A DNA stretch of 64,000 nt from an uncultured Flavobacteriaceae bacterium (GCA_947500585.1 CANMSN010000006.1:62001-126000); one strand, 5' to 3'. Numbered from the stretch's first letter, positions 27,457 to 37,349 are shown. Notes: generated from the letters alone by a model not told the origin. Numbers and translations: made by a program.

Positions 27457-27485
27457 CAAATTTAATCAAATACTGTAGAGTACAA
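27457..27485 (-). promoter_or_regulatory. aspS promoter
   Basis: Reverse strand: TTG (27485-27483), an 18-base spacer, then TAAATTTG (27464-27457), a full match to the Bacteroidota housekeeping promoter. The leader would be only about ten bases, which fixes the aspS start at 27439. The rest of the gap to 27724 is AT-rich with long A/T runs and no clear forward promoter. Confidence 0.75.
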
Positions 27486-27724
27486 ATCTTTTAATTCGTT
27501 TCTGTTACTACAAAATAAGAAATAGTTATGCTTTTAATGTATTTATCAAAAAAGCAATATATAATATCGGTTCTATTATTTTAAAATATTAATAATTTTT
27601 TATTATATTTTTTACGATTTTTTTAAAAAAATAATAAATTTTTTAAATATTTTTTATATGCACGCATAATATTGGTTGAAAATATGTATATATTAGCTAT
27701 AACTAATTCAAAACAAATAATATT

Positions 27725-30661
27725 ATGATTAAATTATTACATTTAAAATCATTGATATTCCTATTGTTTATAGGCGTATCAGGAAGCATGTTAGGTCAAG
27801 AAGTTTCAGGTACTGTTATCGATGAGACTGGACCATTACCAGGTGTGTCTGTAATTGTAAAAGGGACTACAACTGGAACAACCACAGATTTTGACGGAAA
27901 CTATCTAATTAATGCAAATACTGGAGATGTTCTAGTATTTTCATATGTTGGATATGATACGCTAGAAAAAACAGTTTCTGGAGCAGTTATGAATGTTACA
28001 CTTAAGTCAGGGGTAGCTCTAGATGAAGTTGTTTTAATTGGGTCAAGAAACCCAAGTAGAACAGCCGTGGATACACCTGTGCCAGTAGATGTTATCGACA
28101 TCTCTGAATTAACATCGGCAGGACCACAAGTCAATTTAAATCAAATTTTAAATTTTGTTGCACCTTCATTTACATCTAATACGCAAACTATTTCAGATGG
28201 AACAGATCATATTGATCCAGCTTCACTAAGAGGTTTAGGACCAGATCAAGTATTGGTTTTAATTAATGGGAAAAGAAGGCATAATTCATCTTTAGTAAAT
28301 GTTAACGGAACATTTGGTAGAGGTAGTGTTGGTACAGATTTAAATGCCATTCCATCTGGAGCTATACAAAGGTTAGAAGTGATGCGTGATGGTGCTGCTG
28401 CACAATACGGATCGGATGCTATTGCAGGCGTAATTAATATTGTATTAAACACCAGTGTTAATGAACTGACTTTGAATATGACTACAGGAGCTAATTTTTC
28501 AAAAAACGCAAACGAACAAACTGGTGGCGTAGATGGCGAAACAGTAAATATTAGTGCAAATTACGGTGTAGCTTTAGGTGATAAGGGCGGTTATATCAAT
28601 TTTACAGGTGATTTTGACTATCGTGAAGATTACAGTAGAATGAAAGAATGGGAAGGTGATATTTTTAATTTGTACAACACGATTGAAAGGTTTGCAGCAG
28701 CAGATGGTTATAATTTGTCTGATTTGTTAGATGAGGATAATATATCCGATGTTTTTCAATATGCAAATGCTGCTGGTATTGCATTAAATGGTGCATCTAC
28801 AAAAACGGATTTGATAGGTATTTCAGACGGTGCTAATTCAGTTGCTGGGGTACTTACACAACTTACTTTTAACAGTGATGGAGATATAACTGGAGTTACA
28901 CCAATTGACAATACCGCTGCAGAATTAGCTGCAAGAGGACAACAAAGAAGTGATTATAACATGCGTGTTGGTCAGTCTCAAGTTCGTGGTGGGCGCTTTT
29001 TTGCAAATATGGCTATACCTTTGGATGATGCAGGAACAGAATTATACTCTTTTGCAGGCATGAGTTCTAGAAAAGGAAACTCGGCTGGATTTTATAGATT
29101 ACCAAACCAAAGCAGAACCTATACACCAGCATACATTAATGGGTTTTTACCTGAAATTAATTCAACCATTACAGATAAATCACTTGCTGTAGGGATTAAA
29201 GGAAAGATAAGTGATTGGAATATTGATTTAAGTAATTCTTGGGGTAAAAATGGGTTTTTATATACCATAGGAAATACATTTAATGCATCACGTCAAAATG
29301 CATCACCAACCAAGTTTGATGCAGGTGGTTTTAACTTTAGTCAAAATACAGTAAACTTAGATGTCAATCAATTTTTTGATGATACATTTAGTGGTTTAAA
29401 TGTAGCTTTTGGAGCAGAATACCGTTTAGAAAATTATCAAATCGTTGCAGGTGAAGAAGCTTCTTATGGACAATATACTCAAGAAGGTGAGTTAATTACT
29501 TTACCAACTCAGAGTCCTTCTGTAGATTTCTTCGGAAGCGGAAGACCAGGAGGCTCTCAAGTATTCCCTGGGTTTAGTCCAGCAAATGAACTCTCAAGAG
29601 ATCGAAGCAGTATCGCTGGGTATGTTGATTTAGAGGCTGATTTCTCAGAAACATTTTTAATGAGTTTTGCAACCCGTTTTGAAAACTATTCAGATTTCGG
29701 GTCAACAATCAATTTCAAATTAGCAACGCGATTAAAAGCAAGTGAAAATGTAAATATTAGAGCTGCATTAAATACAGGATTTAGAGCTCCGTCATTACAT
29801 CAATTAAATTTTAATTCAACATCAACCATATTCCAAGATGGAATTCCAGTTGAAGTTGGAACGTTTTCAAATGATAGTAGAGCCGCTAAGTTGTTAGGGA
29901 TTCCTGAACTTAAGCAAGAAACTTCAAAAAGTGTAAGTTTAGGATTTACGGCTAAAATGCCAGACGCTAATTTAACATTTACAGTTGATGGATATTTTGT
30001 AGCTATAGATGATAGAGTGGTTTACACAGGTCAATTTGCGGGTCCAGGTACAGGAACGGAATTGGATAATTTATTATCTCAAGCTAATGCATCTGCAGCT
30101 TCGTTTTTTGCAAATGCTATTGATACGGAATCAAAAGGTTTAGATGTGGTAATAACGCATAAAGCTAATATTGGAACAAATACACGATTGAAATCAGATT
30201 TAGCTGGGACATTTTCGCAAACAAGACAGGTAGGAGCTATAAAAGCATCTGAGGTTTTAGAAGATGCAGGTTTAGTGAATACTTATTTCCCTGAGGATAG
30301 TAGAATTTATCTAGAAGAAGCTGTGCCACGTACAAAAATGATTTTGACTAATAACTTAACCACAGGTGATTGGAATGTGTTTTTAAGAAATGCTTGGTTT
30401 GGTGAAGTTTCAGAGGCCACAGCAAATGTAGCTAACCAACAAACGTTTGGATCTAAATTGGTTACTGATTTATCATTTGGTTACAAAGCTTCTGAAAGTT
30501 TAACGCTAACAGTTGGTGCTAATAACTTATTAGATGTTTATCCAGATAGAGCTATTGAAGCGAATAGAAGTGGTGGACGTTTTGATTGGTCTAGAAGATC
30601 TCAACAATTTGGTATTGGAGGTCGTTTCCTTTTTGCTAGATTAAGTTTTAATCTTAAATAA
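27725..30661 (+). CDS. TonB-dependent outer-membrane receptor with CarboxypepD_reg domain
   Basis: 978 residues. Signal peptide to about residue 25 (GSMLGQ), CarboxypepD_reg-like domain to about 100 (VSGTVIDETGPLPGVSVIVKG, a form seen in SusC-like receptors), a LDEVVLIGSR segment, a plug with DPASLRGLGPDQVLVLINGK and GAAAQYGSDAIAGVINIVL, then a barrel. No SusD-type lipoprotein follows, so it is not a classic SusCD pair. It differs from the receptor at 6451-9264 and lacks that gene's promoter box. Substrate unknown. Confidence 0.9.
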   Translation: MIKLLHLKSLIFLLFIGVSGSMLGQEVSGTVIDETGPLPGVSVIVKGTTTGTTTDFDGNYLINANTGDVLVFSYVGYDTLEKTVSGAVMNVTLKSGVALDEVVLIGSRNPSRTAVDTPVPVDVIDISELTSAGPQVNLNQILNFVAPSFTSNTQTISDGTDHIDPASLRGLGPDQVLVLINGKRRHNSSLVNVNGTFGRGSVGTDLNAIPSGAIQRLEVMRDGAAAQYGSDAIAGVINIVLNTSVNELTLNMTTGANFSKNANEQTGGVDGETVNISANYGVALGDKGGYINFTGDFDYREDYSRMKEWEGDIFNLYNTIERFAAADGYNLSDLLDEDNISDVFQYANAAGIALNGASTKTDLIGISDGANSVAGVLTQLTFNSDGDITGVTPIDNTAAELAARGQQRSDYNMRVGQSQVRGGRFFANMAIPLDDAGTELYSFAGMSSRKGNSAGFYRLPNQSRTYTPAYINGFLPEINSTITDKSLAVGIKGKISDWNIDLSNSWGKNGFLYTIGNTFNASRQNASPTKFDAGGFNFSQNTVNLDVNQFFDDTFSGLNVAFGAEYRLENYQIVAGEEASYGQYTQEGELITLPTQSPSVDFFGSGRPGGSQVFPGFSPANELSRDRSSIAGYVDLEADFSETFLMSFATRFENYSDFGSTINFKLATRLKASENVNIRAALNTGFRAPSLHQLNFNSTSTIFQDGIPVEVGTFSNDSRAAKLLGIPELKQETSKSVSLGFTAKMPDANLTFTVDGYFVAIDDRVVYTGQFAGPGTGTELDNLLSQANASAASFFANAIDTESKGLDVVITHKANIGTNTRLKSDLAGTFSQTRQVGAIKASEVLEDAGLVNTYFPEDSRIYLEEAVPRTKMILTNNLTTGDWNVFLRNAWFGEVSEATANVANQQTFGSKLVTDLSFGYKASESLTLTVGANNLLDVYPDRAIEANRSGGRFDWSRRSQQFGIGGRFLFARLSFNLK

Positions 30662-30686
30662 GAAAAACTATTTTTTCATAAAATCA

Positions 30687-30714
30687 AAAAGCCTCAACAT
30701 ATGTTGAGGCTTTT
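30687..30714. terminator. Bidirectional terminator, perfect 28-bp palindrome
   Basis: AAAAGCCTCAACAT followed directly by its complement, giving a symmetric hairpin with T runs in both directions. It sits 25 bases after the TonB receptor and 75 bases from the end of the convergent RND permease gene. Confidence 0.8.
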
Positions 30715-30726
30715 CTGCTATTAACT

Positions 30727-30780
30727 AATCCTTTTGTAGGAAATAAAAGGATTCTTATAAACAACTTGAATTCAAGTTGT
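30727..30780. repeat. Two further hairpins between convergent genes
   Basis: AATCCTTTT (30727-30735) pairs with AAAAGGATT (30745-30753). Then ACAACTTGAATTCAAGTTGT (30761-30780) is a perfect 20-bp palindrome nine bases before the end of the RND permease gene. Neither has a clear T tract except for the palindrome's AT-rich surroundings; they may aid termination or mRNA stability, or be remnants of a small repeat. Confidence 0.5.
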
Positions 30781-30789
30781 ATGCTTTAA

Positions 30790-33700
30790 TTATTCTATTT
30801 GTTTATCCATATTAAATACTTCTTGTGGGATCACTTTTTTACTATAATTAGCAGCTCTATTGCTATATAACCACATTTTAAACTTGGTTACTAAATAAAA
30901 CAAAATAGGAACAACTATTAAAGTTAAAAAAGTGGCTATCATTAAACCGTAAATCACAGTCCAAGCTAATGGACCCCAAAAAATTACGTTATCGCCACCA
31001 ATATATAGGTTATCATTTTCTCCTAAGCTAAAGTTTGAGAAAAACCCAAAGAAATTTATATTAATACCTAATGCTAATGGAATAAGTCCTAAAATCGTGG
31101 TAATAGCAGTTAGTAGTACAGGACGTAAACGGGCTTTTCCACCTTTTATTATAGCTTCAACTAAATCATCTTGTTTTAAGTATTGTTCATCATCTAAGTC
31201 CAATAATACCTTTTTTCGATCAATTAATAATTGTGTATAATCTAGTAGTACCACGCCATTGTTAACAACAATACCTGCTAGAGAAATAATTCCCATCATA
31301 GTCATCATGATTACGAAAGAACTACCTGTTATAACGATACCTCCAAAAACACCAATAAAACTCAAAAATATAGCAAGCATTATAATAGCAGGTTTTGAAA
31401 CGGAGTTAAATTGGAAAATTAAAATAAAGAATATTAATCCTAAGCCAGCCATGAAAGCACCATTTAAAAAATCTTGCTGTTTTTTCTGTTCTTCAATCTG
31501 TCCTGTGAAATCTATTTTAATATTATCAGAAACTTCATTTTTAATAAAATTTTTAGTCTCTTTTTCAATTACAGATACAACTGCAGCTGCATCAATAAAA
31601 CCAGGTGCTAAAGCAGAATAAACTGTAACCACACGTTTAACATCGCGATGCTTTATCGCACTAAAACCAGAGTTGTTATTTTGTTTGGCAACGGTTGACA
31701 CAGGAATCTCTTTTATTTGCCCAGAGGCCATATCTCTAAAGGTTATTTTTTGGTTAAAAATGGCACTGGTGTTATATCTGTTTTCTTCATTAAAGCGCAC
31801 ATATATATCATAATCTTCACCGTCTTTTTTATAAATACCAGCTTTAGCTCCAAAAATAGAATTACGTAATTGTTGGCCGACTTGACCAGAAGTTACACCC
31901 AATTCACCTGCCTTTTTTCTATCAACTAAAACTTGCATGGAAGGTTTAGATTTATTAACGTCAATTTTTAACTCATCAATACCTTGTATATTTTTAGAGT
32001 TGATAAAATCGCGCATAGTTTCAGCAGTTGCAATTAGTTCTGAATAGTCCTCACCTTCCAATTCAATATTAATTGGATATCCAGCTGGTGGACCAACGGC
32101 ATCTTTTTCAACAGAAATCGCAACACCTGGATAAATATCCTTTAAGGCTTCTTGTACCTTTTTAAGAAGCACATTACTATCGGCGCCATCTCTAAATTTA
32201 TATTCGCGCATGGTCGCTGTAATTTTCCCTCGATGAGGCATTTCAGCAGCAGAACCACCATCAGTTTGCGGGTTTCCTGCACCTTCACCTACTTGAGAAA
32301 CAGCACTTTCCGTTAAGAAATTAAAATCACCTTTCATATAAGCTTCGTCGTTTATAATTTTATAAACACGTTGCTCAATATCTTTTGTAATGGCATTTGT
32401 TTTTTTAATATCTGTGCCTTCTGGATATTCTATGTAAACAATAATTTGATTTGGTGTATTATCTGGAAAAAATTCTACTTTGGTTCGCTGACTTCCTACT
32501 GAAGCACCAAAGCCCATAAAAGCAACAATAAGTAATATAAAAGTTCCTATAGTAATAAAAACAGGCTTTCTTCCTCTTAACGTAGCACGAAGCGTTTTTT
32601 CATAAAAATTTTCTAAGCGCGGTAGGGTTTTGTTTTGAAATCCGTTTGCCCATTTTCTAAGGAATAACCTGTATAACCACAATAAACCTACAGTAACAAT
32701 CATTAAGGTACCTAAACCTCTATAGCTTCCGCCAAAAATTGCAACTAACAATCCAATACCACCAACAATAGCCGAAATTTTTATGATATTTTGAAGTGGC
32801 ATCTCTTTGTCTTCTGTAGTCATAAATTGAGATACCAAAACCGAGTTAAAGAAAATAGCAACAAATAAAGACGATCCTAAAACTACAGATAGTGTTATTG
32901 GAAAATAAATCATGAACTGCCCCATAACTCCAGGCCATAAACCTAACGGAACAAAGGCAGCAACTGTTGTTAATGTTGAAATGATTATAGGAAATGCTAT
33001 TTCACCAATGCCTTTTTTTGCAGCTTCAACACGGCTCATACCTTCATCTTCCATGAGACGATATACATTTTCTACAACCACAATACCATTATCTACCAGC
33101 ATTCCAAGTCCCATGATAAGTCCGAAAAGAATCATGGTATTCATGGTATAGCCTAATAATTCTAATATCATGAGCGACATAAACATAGACATAGGTATGG
33201 CGAAACCAACAAATAAGGCGTTTTTAAAACCTAAGAAGAACATTAAAACGGTTACTACTAGTATAATACCGAAGATGATATTGTTTACCAAATCATCTAC
33301 TTGCCCAATGGTTTTTGAGGATTGATCGTTTGCAATGGTTACTGTTAAATCTTGCGGAAATACGTTTGCAATAGCCTCTTTTACAATAACATCTATTTGT
33401 TCTGCTGCGGCAACCATGTTTTTACCAGCACGTTTTTTAACATCTAGCATTACGACAGGATGCCCAAATTCGCGAGCATAAGTTGTTCTATCTTCATCTT
33501 TAAAACTAACTTTTGCTACATCTCTTAAATAAATAGCGTTACCATTTTCAGATTTTACAACAAAGTTTTCAAGCTCTTCGGGGTTTTCAATTTCGCCTAT
33601 AATTCTAATCGTTCGTCGCTGTCCACTGGCAATTAAATTACCCGCAGACATGGTCATGTTTTCTCTGCTTATGGTGTTTATTATATCATCAAAACTAACT

Positions 33701-34341
33701 TGTGCTGCCATCATTTTATAAATATCAACAGCGACTTCTACCTCTTTTTCTTGAGCACCACGAATATCTACCTGCTTTATTTCTTGAAGACTTTCAATTT
33801 TATCTTCTAAATACTCGCCATATTCTTTAAGCTTATCTACAGGGTAATTTCCTGATATATTGATGTTTAGAATAGGGATTTCCTCAGACATGCTCAAATC
33901 GAAAATATTAGGCTCTACTTTAGCACCGTTAAAGGTTGGCCAATCTTCACCTGCAGATTCTGAATCTACTTCGTCTTTTACCTTTTGTTTTGCCGCTTCA
34001 ACACTTATATCTTCATCAAATTCAACAATAATTATAGAATAATCTTCTTGAGATGTTGAGGTGATTTCTACGACATTACTTACCGTTTTTAGTTTGTCTT
34101 CAATTGGGTCTGTAATGAGTTTTTCTATATCTTCTGCTGTATTTCCAGGATAAACAGAACTTATATATATTTTGGTTTCTTTAATTTCAGGGAAATTTTC
34201 ACGCGGCATACTAAAATAAGCTCCTGCGCCCAAGAAAAGAATAACGGCTATTAACACATACATGGTTGTTTTATTATTAATTGCCCATGATGATAAACCA
34301 AATTCTTTATCTACTTTTTTCTTTTTATTATTTTTTGTCAT
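30790..34341 (-). CDS. RND-family efflux permease (AcrB-like, with extra hydrophobic insert)
   Basis: 1183 residues, longer than the usual ~1040. Inner-membrane pump of a tripartite efflux system. The core RND layout is clear: TM1 (about 25-43), two periplasmic domains, TM4 with LVDNGIVVVENVYR (417-418), and TM10-11 with GIVVNNGVVLLDY. In AcrB the TM4 pair is Asp-Asp; here it is Asp417-Asn418 (codon AAT). Residues about 518-562 form an extra hydrophobic stretch (two helices) between TM6 and the second half. Last gene of the tetR-tolC-adaptor-[four-helix gene]-RND run. Substrate unknown. Confidence 0.9.
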   Translation of the reverse strand: MTKNNKKKKVDKEFGLSSWAINNKTTMYVLIAVILFLGAGAYFSMPRENFPEIKETKIYISSVYPGNTAEDIEKLITDPIEDKLKTVSNVVEITSTSQEDYSIIIVEFDEDISVEAAKQKVKDEVDSESAGEDWPTFNGAKVEPNIFDLSMSEEIPILNINISGNYPVDKLKEYGEYLEDKIESLQEIKQVDIRGAQEKEVEVAVDIYKMMAAQVSFDDIINTISRENMTMSAGNLIASGQRRTIRIIGEIENPEELENFVVKSENGNAIYLRDVAKVSFKDEDRTTYAREFGHPVVMLDVKKRAGKNMVAAAEQIDVIVKEAIANVFPQDLTVTIANDQSSKTIGQVDDLVNNIIFGIILVVTVLMFFLGFKNALFVGFAIPMSMFMSLMILELLGYTMNTMILFGLIMGLGMLVDNGIVVVENVYRLMEDEGMSRVEAAKKGIGEIAFPIIISTLTTVAAFVPLGLWPGVMGQFMIYFPITLSVVLGSSLFVAIFFNSVLVSQFMTTEDKEMPLQNIIKISAIVGGIGLLVAIFGGSYRGLGTLMIVTVGLLWLYRLFLRKWANGFQNKTLPRLENFYEKTLRATLRGRKPVFITIGTFILLIVAFMGFGASVGSQRTKVEFFPDNTPNQIIVYIEYPEGTDIKKTNAITKDIEQRVYKIINDEAYMKGDFNFLTESAVSQVGEGAGNPQTDGGSAAEMPHRGKITATMREYKFRDGADSNVLLKKVQEALKDIYPGVAISVEKDAVGPPAGYPINIELEGEDYSELIATAETMRDFINSKNIQGIDELKIDVNKSKPSMQVLVDRKKAGELGVTSGQVGQQLRNSIFGAKAGIYKKDGEDYDIYVRFNEENRYNTSAIFNQKITFRDMASGQIKEIPVSTVAKQNNNSGFSAIKHRDVKRVVTVYSALAPGFIDAAAVVSVIEKETKNFIKNEVSDNIKIDFTGQIEEQKKQQDFLNGAFMAGLGLIFFILIFQFNSVSKPAIIMLAIFLSFIGVFGGIVITGSSFVIMMTMMGIISLAGIVVNNGVVLLDYTQLLIDRKKVLLDLDDEQYLKQDDLVEAIIKGGKARLRPVLLTAITTILGLIPLALGININFFGFFSNFSLGENDNLYIGGDNVIFWGPLAWTVIYGLMIATFLTLIVVPILFYLVTKFKMWLYSNRAANYSKKVIPQEVFNMDKQIE

Positions 34342-34357
34342 TGGTTGTGATGTTTAT

Positions 34358-34841
34358 AAGTTTAAATGTTTATGAGTTTAGAAGGCTTAGATACGTTTCT
34401 AAAGTATAAATATTAAAACTCAATTTTTTAATTGTGATTTATATAAGCCATCTAACATTGCTGTTATTTTGCTTAGTTTTTCTCTTATAAGTTGGTATTC
34501 GTTGTCTGAAATAAATTCAAGATCATGACATAAAATGGCTTGATTCAATAGTTCTAAAGCAGAACTATATGCGATTTCTGTAAATCTTGCTTTATCTTTA
34601 TTTGAATGTCTTCCAGTTCCTTCTGCTATGTTAGACGATATAGAAATGGAACAACGGCGCATTTGACTAACCAATCCAAACTTTTCATCTGTTGGTAATG
34701 ATTTTGTTATTTTATAAATGCTAACAGCTAATTGTTTAGACTCTAGCCGAACTACTAACTTTTCAAACGAAAATAATTTCATTTATTTAAGAATTAGTTT
34801 TTTGTGCTCAGTTATTATCTAAACACATAAACATTAAACTT
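34358..34841. mobile_element. Putative IVS-like element: inverted repeats enclosing a four-helix-bundle gene
   Basis: The left end 34358-34381 (AAGTTTAAATGTTTATGAG then TTTAG) and right end 34819-34841 are inverted copies differing by one base and one indel (about 22 of 24). The only gene inside is the S23-type four-helix-bundle ORF at 34420-34782. The left end is 16 bases from the RND permease start and the right end stops one base before the adaptor stop codon. No transposase and no clear target duplication are seen. As RNA, the operon transcript would pair the ends into a long stem, as in 23S rRNA intervening sequences. Confidence 0.55.
34420..34782 (-). CDS. Four-helix-bundle protein (23S rRNA IVS/S23 family)
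   Basis: 120 residues. Matches the small family first known from 23S rRNA intervening sequences: FEKLVVRLESKQLAVSIYKITKSLP, FGLVSQMRRCSISISSNIAEGTGR and the helix ARFTEIAYSSALELLNQAILC. Members form ring-like oligomers of helical bundles and may bind nucleic acid; their physiological role is not established. It lies between the RND permease and adaptor genes, which are usually adjacent, and is bracketed by inverted repeats, so it looks like an insertion rather than a part of the pump. Confidence 0.85.
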   Translation of the reverse strand: MKLFSFEKLVVRLESKQLAVSIYKITKSLPTDEKFGLVSQMRRCSISISSNIAEGTGRHSNKDKARFTEIAYSSALELLNQAILCHDLEFISDNEYQLIREKLSKITAMLDGLYKSQLKN

Positions 34842-34842
34842 T

Positions 34843-36015
34843 TCAACTTTGTTGAACAAGAATTTTTACATCTTGTCCATCTTTTACACTGCGGGCGCCT
34901 TCATTTACAATTTCGCTACCATTTTCTAAACCTGAAAGAACTTCTATAAAATCACCTTGGGTTTTTCCAGTTTCAATAATAACACGTTTGGCTTTTCCTT
35001 TATTTTCAACTTTATCAGAAATGGTATAAACATATTGCTCTCCGTTTGCATTTTCTGAGATAATGCTTTGTGGAATTAAAATTGCTTTATCATTAGTATA
35101 ATCGTTAATTTTAAGTTTAGCAGTTAAGTTTGGTTTTATACTTTTATCAGTATTATCAATACCAACTTCTACTTTAAAAGTTCTATTCGCAGGATTAATA
35201 AAATTTCCTGCTTGACGTACTTTGGCATTTATTTGTTTATTAAGAACTACAAAATCTACCATAACGTCTTTACCAGGAACCACCTCAGATATGTAGCGCT
35301 CTGGAACATCACTTTCAATATACATGTCTTGTAGGTTTACTATTCTAAAAAGAGCAGATTGCCCTGGAGAAACTACACTTCCTTGCTCGGTTATAACATC
35401 ATCAATAGTACCAGTAAAAGGTGCGCGAACAACGGTTTTAGCAATTTGGTTTTGTAATTGATTTACTGCTTGTTCTTGCCCTTCATAAGTTGCTTTTGCT
35501 TGTAAATATTGAATTTCGCTACCTATTTTTTGTTTCCATAAACGTTCTTGGCGCTCAAAAGTTGTTTTTGCTAAAGCCGTTTGAATTTTTAATTGTGCTA
35601 ATTGTTGGTTTAAACCGCCATCATCAATTCTAGCTAGTATTTGTCCTTTATTAACACGCTGTCCTTCCTTTACATAAACGCTACTTAAAACACCAGAAAA
35701 TTCAGCATATATTACTATATTTTGTTTTGTGCTCACACTTCCTTGTAATTCTACATAATGTGTAAAAACAGCTTCTTTGGCTTTAAAAGTGGTAATTAAA
35801 GGAATTTTTTCTAAAGGATCTAAAACTTTAATTTTAGCTTCTAATTGTTTTAATTGACTAGAAATTTCTTGAGCAGAAGCATCTAATTCTGTTTTCTTTT
35901 TACGGATTAATTCTAGGTTATCTGTTGCAATAATGTCTTCAACAGATTTTGCTTTATCACCACCACATGATGAAATTAGTAATGCTAGGAATAAAAGTGA
36001 ATATATATGTTTCAT
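34843..36015 (-). CDS. RND efflux periplasmic adaptor (membrane fusion) lipoprotein
   Basis: 390 residues. Signal with lipobox (LISSC, Cys17). A coiled-coil hairpin (about 25-70 and 130-190), a lipoyl-like/barrel-sandwich part (VYVKEGQRVNKGQILARID and APFTGTIDDVITEQGSVVSPGQ), a beta-barrel and a membrane-proximal domain ending GARSVKDGQDVKIL. It couples the RND permease to the outer-membrane channel. The stop codon is one base from the inverted-repeat element that separates it from the permease gene; the TolC gene ends six bases upstream. Confidence 0.93.
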   Translation of the reverse strand: MKHIYSLLFLALLISSCGGDKAKSVEDIIATDNLELIRKKKTELDASAQEISSQLKQLEAKIKVLDPLEKIPLITTFKAKEAVFTHYVELQGSVSTKQNIVIYAEFSGVLSSVYVKEGQRVNKGQILARIDDGGLNQQLAQLKIQTALAKTTFERQERLWKQKIGSEIQYLQAKATYEGQEQAVNQLQNQIAKTVVRAPFTGTIDDVITEQGSVVSPGQSALFRIVNLQDMYIESDVPERYISEVVPGKDVMVDFVVLNKQINAKVRQAGNFINPANRTFKVEVGIDNTDKSIKPNLTAKLKINDYTNDKAILIPQSIISENANGEQYVYTISDKVENKGKAKRVIIETGKTQGDFIEVLSGLENGSEIVNEGARSVKDGQDVKILVQQS

Positions 36016-36021
36016 GGTTTG

Positions 36022-37347
36022 TTAGTTTTGAATGTTTAATAGATTTTTTAATTCGGCCTTTTTATTAATGACATTAATAATGGCTTGTAAATATTCTTGT
36101 TGACTTGTATATAGTTGCAATTGCGCTTGTCTTAAATCAAAGCTACCCGCAATACCTTCTTTGTATTTAATGGTATTTTTCTTTTCAATTTTCTCGGCTA
36201 ATGCTAAGTTTTTTTGTTTGTTAGCGTACGTATCAATGGCTAAATTGTATTCATTTTTAGCATTTTTAAATTCTAACTCTAATTGACTTTCTTTTAAACT
36301 CAGATTGTTTTTTGCAATATCCCATTCAATTTTTGCTTTCTGACGTTTTGCCTTACCACCAAAAGAACTAAATATTGGAAATTTTAAACTTACACCACCT
36401 ACAACTGTAAATAACCAATCTTGCTCCCTTCTAAAATAGTTAGAAAATTCATCACTATAACCTAAATAGCTTGAAGTAACAAAAGCATTTAATTTTGGAA
36501 GTTGTTCAGATTTTTCAAGTTTATATTCTAAACTTTTAGCCTGTACATCATTAGCTGCAATTTTATAATCAATGTTATTTGAAACAGGGTGCTCGTCATT
36601 TATAATATCTAAAGAGATGTTTTTTAGTATTAATTCATCTAAATTTTCAGTTAGCTCTATGGGTTCATTTAAATCAATATCTAGTAATACTTTTAAATAG
36701 CCTTCTGATATTGTATAGAGTGTTTCCAAATTTTTCAAATTAATTTCTAAGCTAGAAAGTGTAATTTGTAGCTGTTCCACATCTTCTTCTTCAGTTAAAC
36801 CATTTTCATAGATTTTAATAGTCTCATTGAGGTTTTCTTCAAGTGCTGAAATATTTCTTTTTGTAATTTCAATACTTTCTTTTGTGAGTAAAACATTATT
36901 GTAAGCGCTAACTACAGATGTTTCAATTTGATTTACAGTTTTGTTTTTTGCGTTTTCAGAAATCTCTAAAAACACTTTATTGGATTGTAAACCAACAAGG
37001 TAGCCTCCATCAAATAGTAATTGCGATAAAGAAATACTTGGTGTTAAATTATGTTTTGGAAATAAGAATCTAAAAGGATCATCAGGTCCAAGCGATGAAA
37101 TATCAAAAGGGGTTCTTAAATAAATTTGATAATCTACGGCACCATTAATTTGAGGTAAGCCCAACGATGTGGTTTCCCATACTTGTTGCTCTGCAGCAAG
37201 TATATCTAGGTTTGCATTTTTAATGGTTTTATTGTTTTCCTTAGCAAAGTTTATGGCTTCCTGAAGCGAAAAACGATTAGGATTTTCTTGCGAAAATGCA
37301 GATACAGTGCTAAGAAAACAAAAAAGTAATACGAGTTTTATTTTCAT
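36022..37347 (-). CDS. TolC-family outer-membrane efflux channel
   Basis: 441 residues with a signal peptide (STVSAFSQ). Two OEP repeats are visible: the early NRFSLQEAINFAKENNKTI and mid-protein helices ending KAELKNLLN, with long amphipathic alpha-helical stretches and short strands (DYQIYLRTPFD). It forms the outer-membrane exit duct for the pump encoded downstream. Second gene of the operon: two bases after the TetR gene and six before the adaptor. Confidence 0.93.
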   Translation of the reverse strand: MKIKLVLLFCFLSTVSAFSQENPNRFSLQEAINFAKENNKTIKNANLDILAAEQQVWETTSLGLPQINGAVDYQIYLRTPFDISSLGPDDPFRFLFPKHNLTPSISLSQLLFDGGYLVGLQSNKVFLEISENAKNKTVNQIETSVVSAYNNVLLTKESIEITKRNISALEENLNETIKIYENGLTEEEDVEQLQITLSSLEINLKNLETLYTISEGYLKVLLDIDLNEPIELTENLDELILKNISLDIINDEHPVSNNIDYKIAANDVQAKSLEYKLEKSEQLPKLNAFVTSSYLGYSDEFSNYFRREQDWLFTVVGGVSLKFPIFSSFGGKAKRQKAKIEWDIAKNNLSLKESQLELEFKNAKNEYNLAIDTYANKQKNLALAEKIEKKNTIKYKEGIAGSFDLRQAQLQLYTSQQEYLQAIINVINKKAELKNLLNIQN

Positions 37348-37349
37348 TT

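Noticed and set aside
27440-27724. Very AT-rich gap before the TonB receptor as an origin or attachment site
   Set aside because: No DnaA-box cluster, direct repeats or tRNA end were seen; it is plain AT-rich sequence with the aspS promoter.
34420-34782. Four-helix-bundle gene as proof of a nearby 23S rRNA
   Set aside because: No rRNA sequence exists in the window; the gene lies between protein-coding genes.
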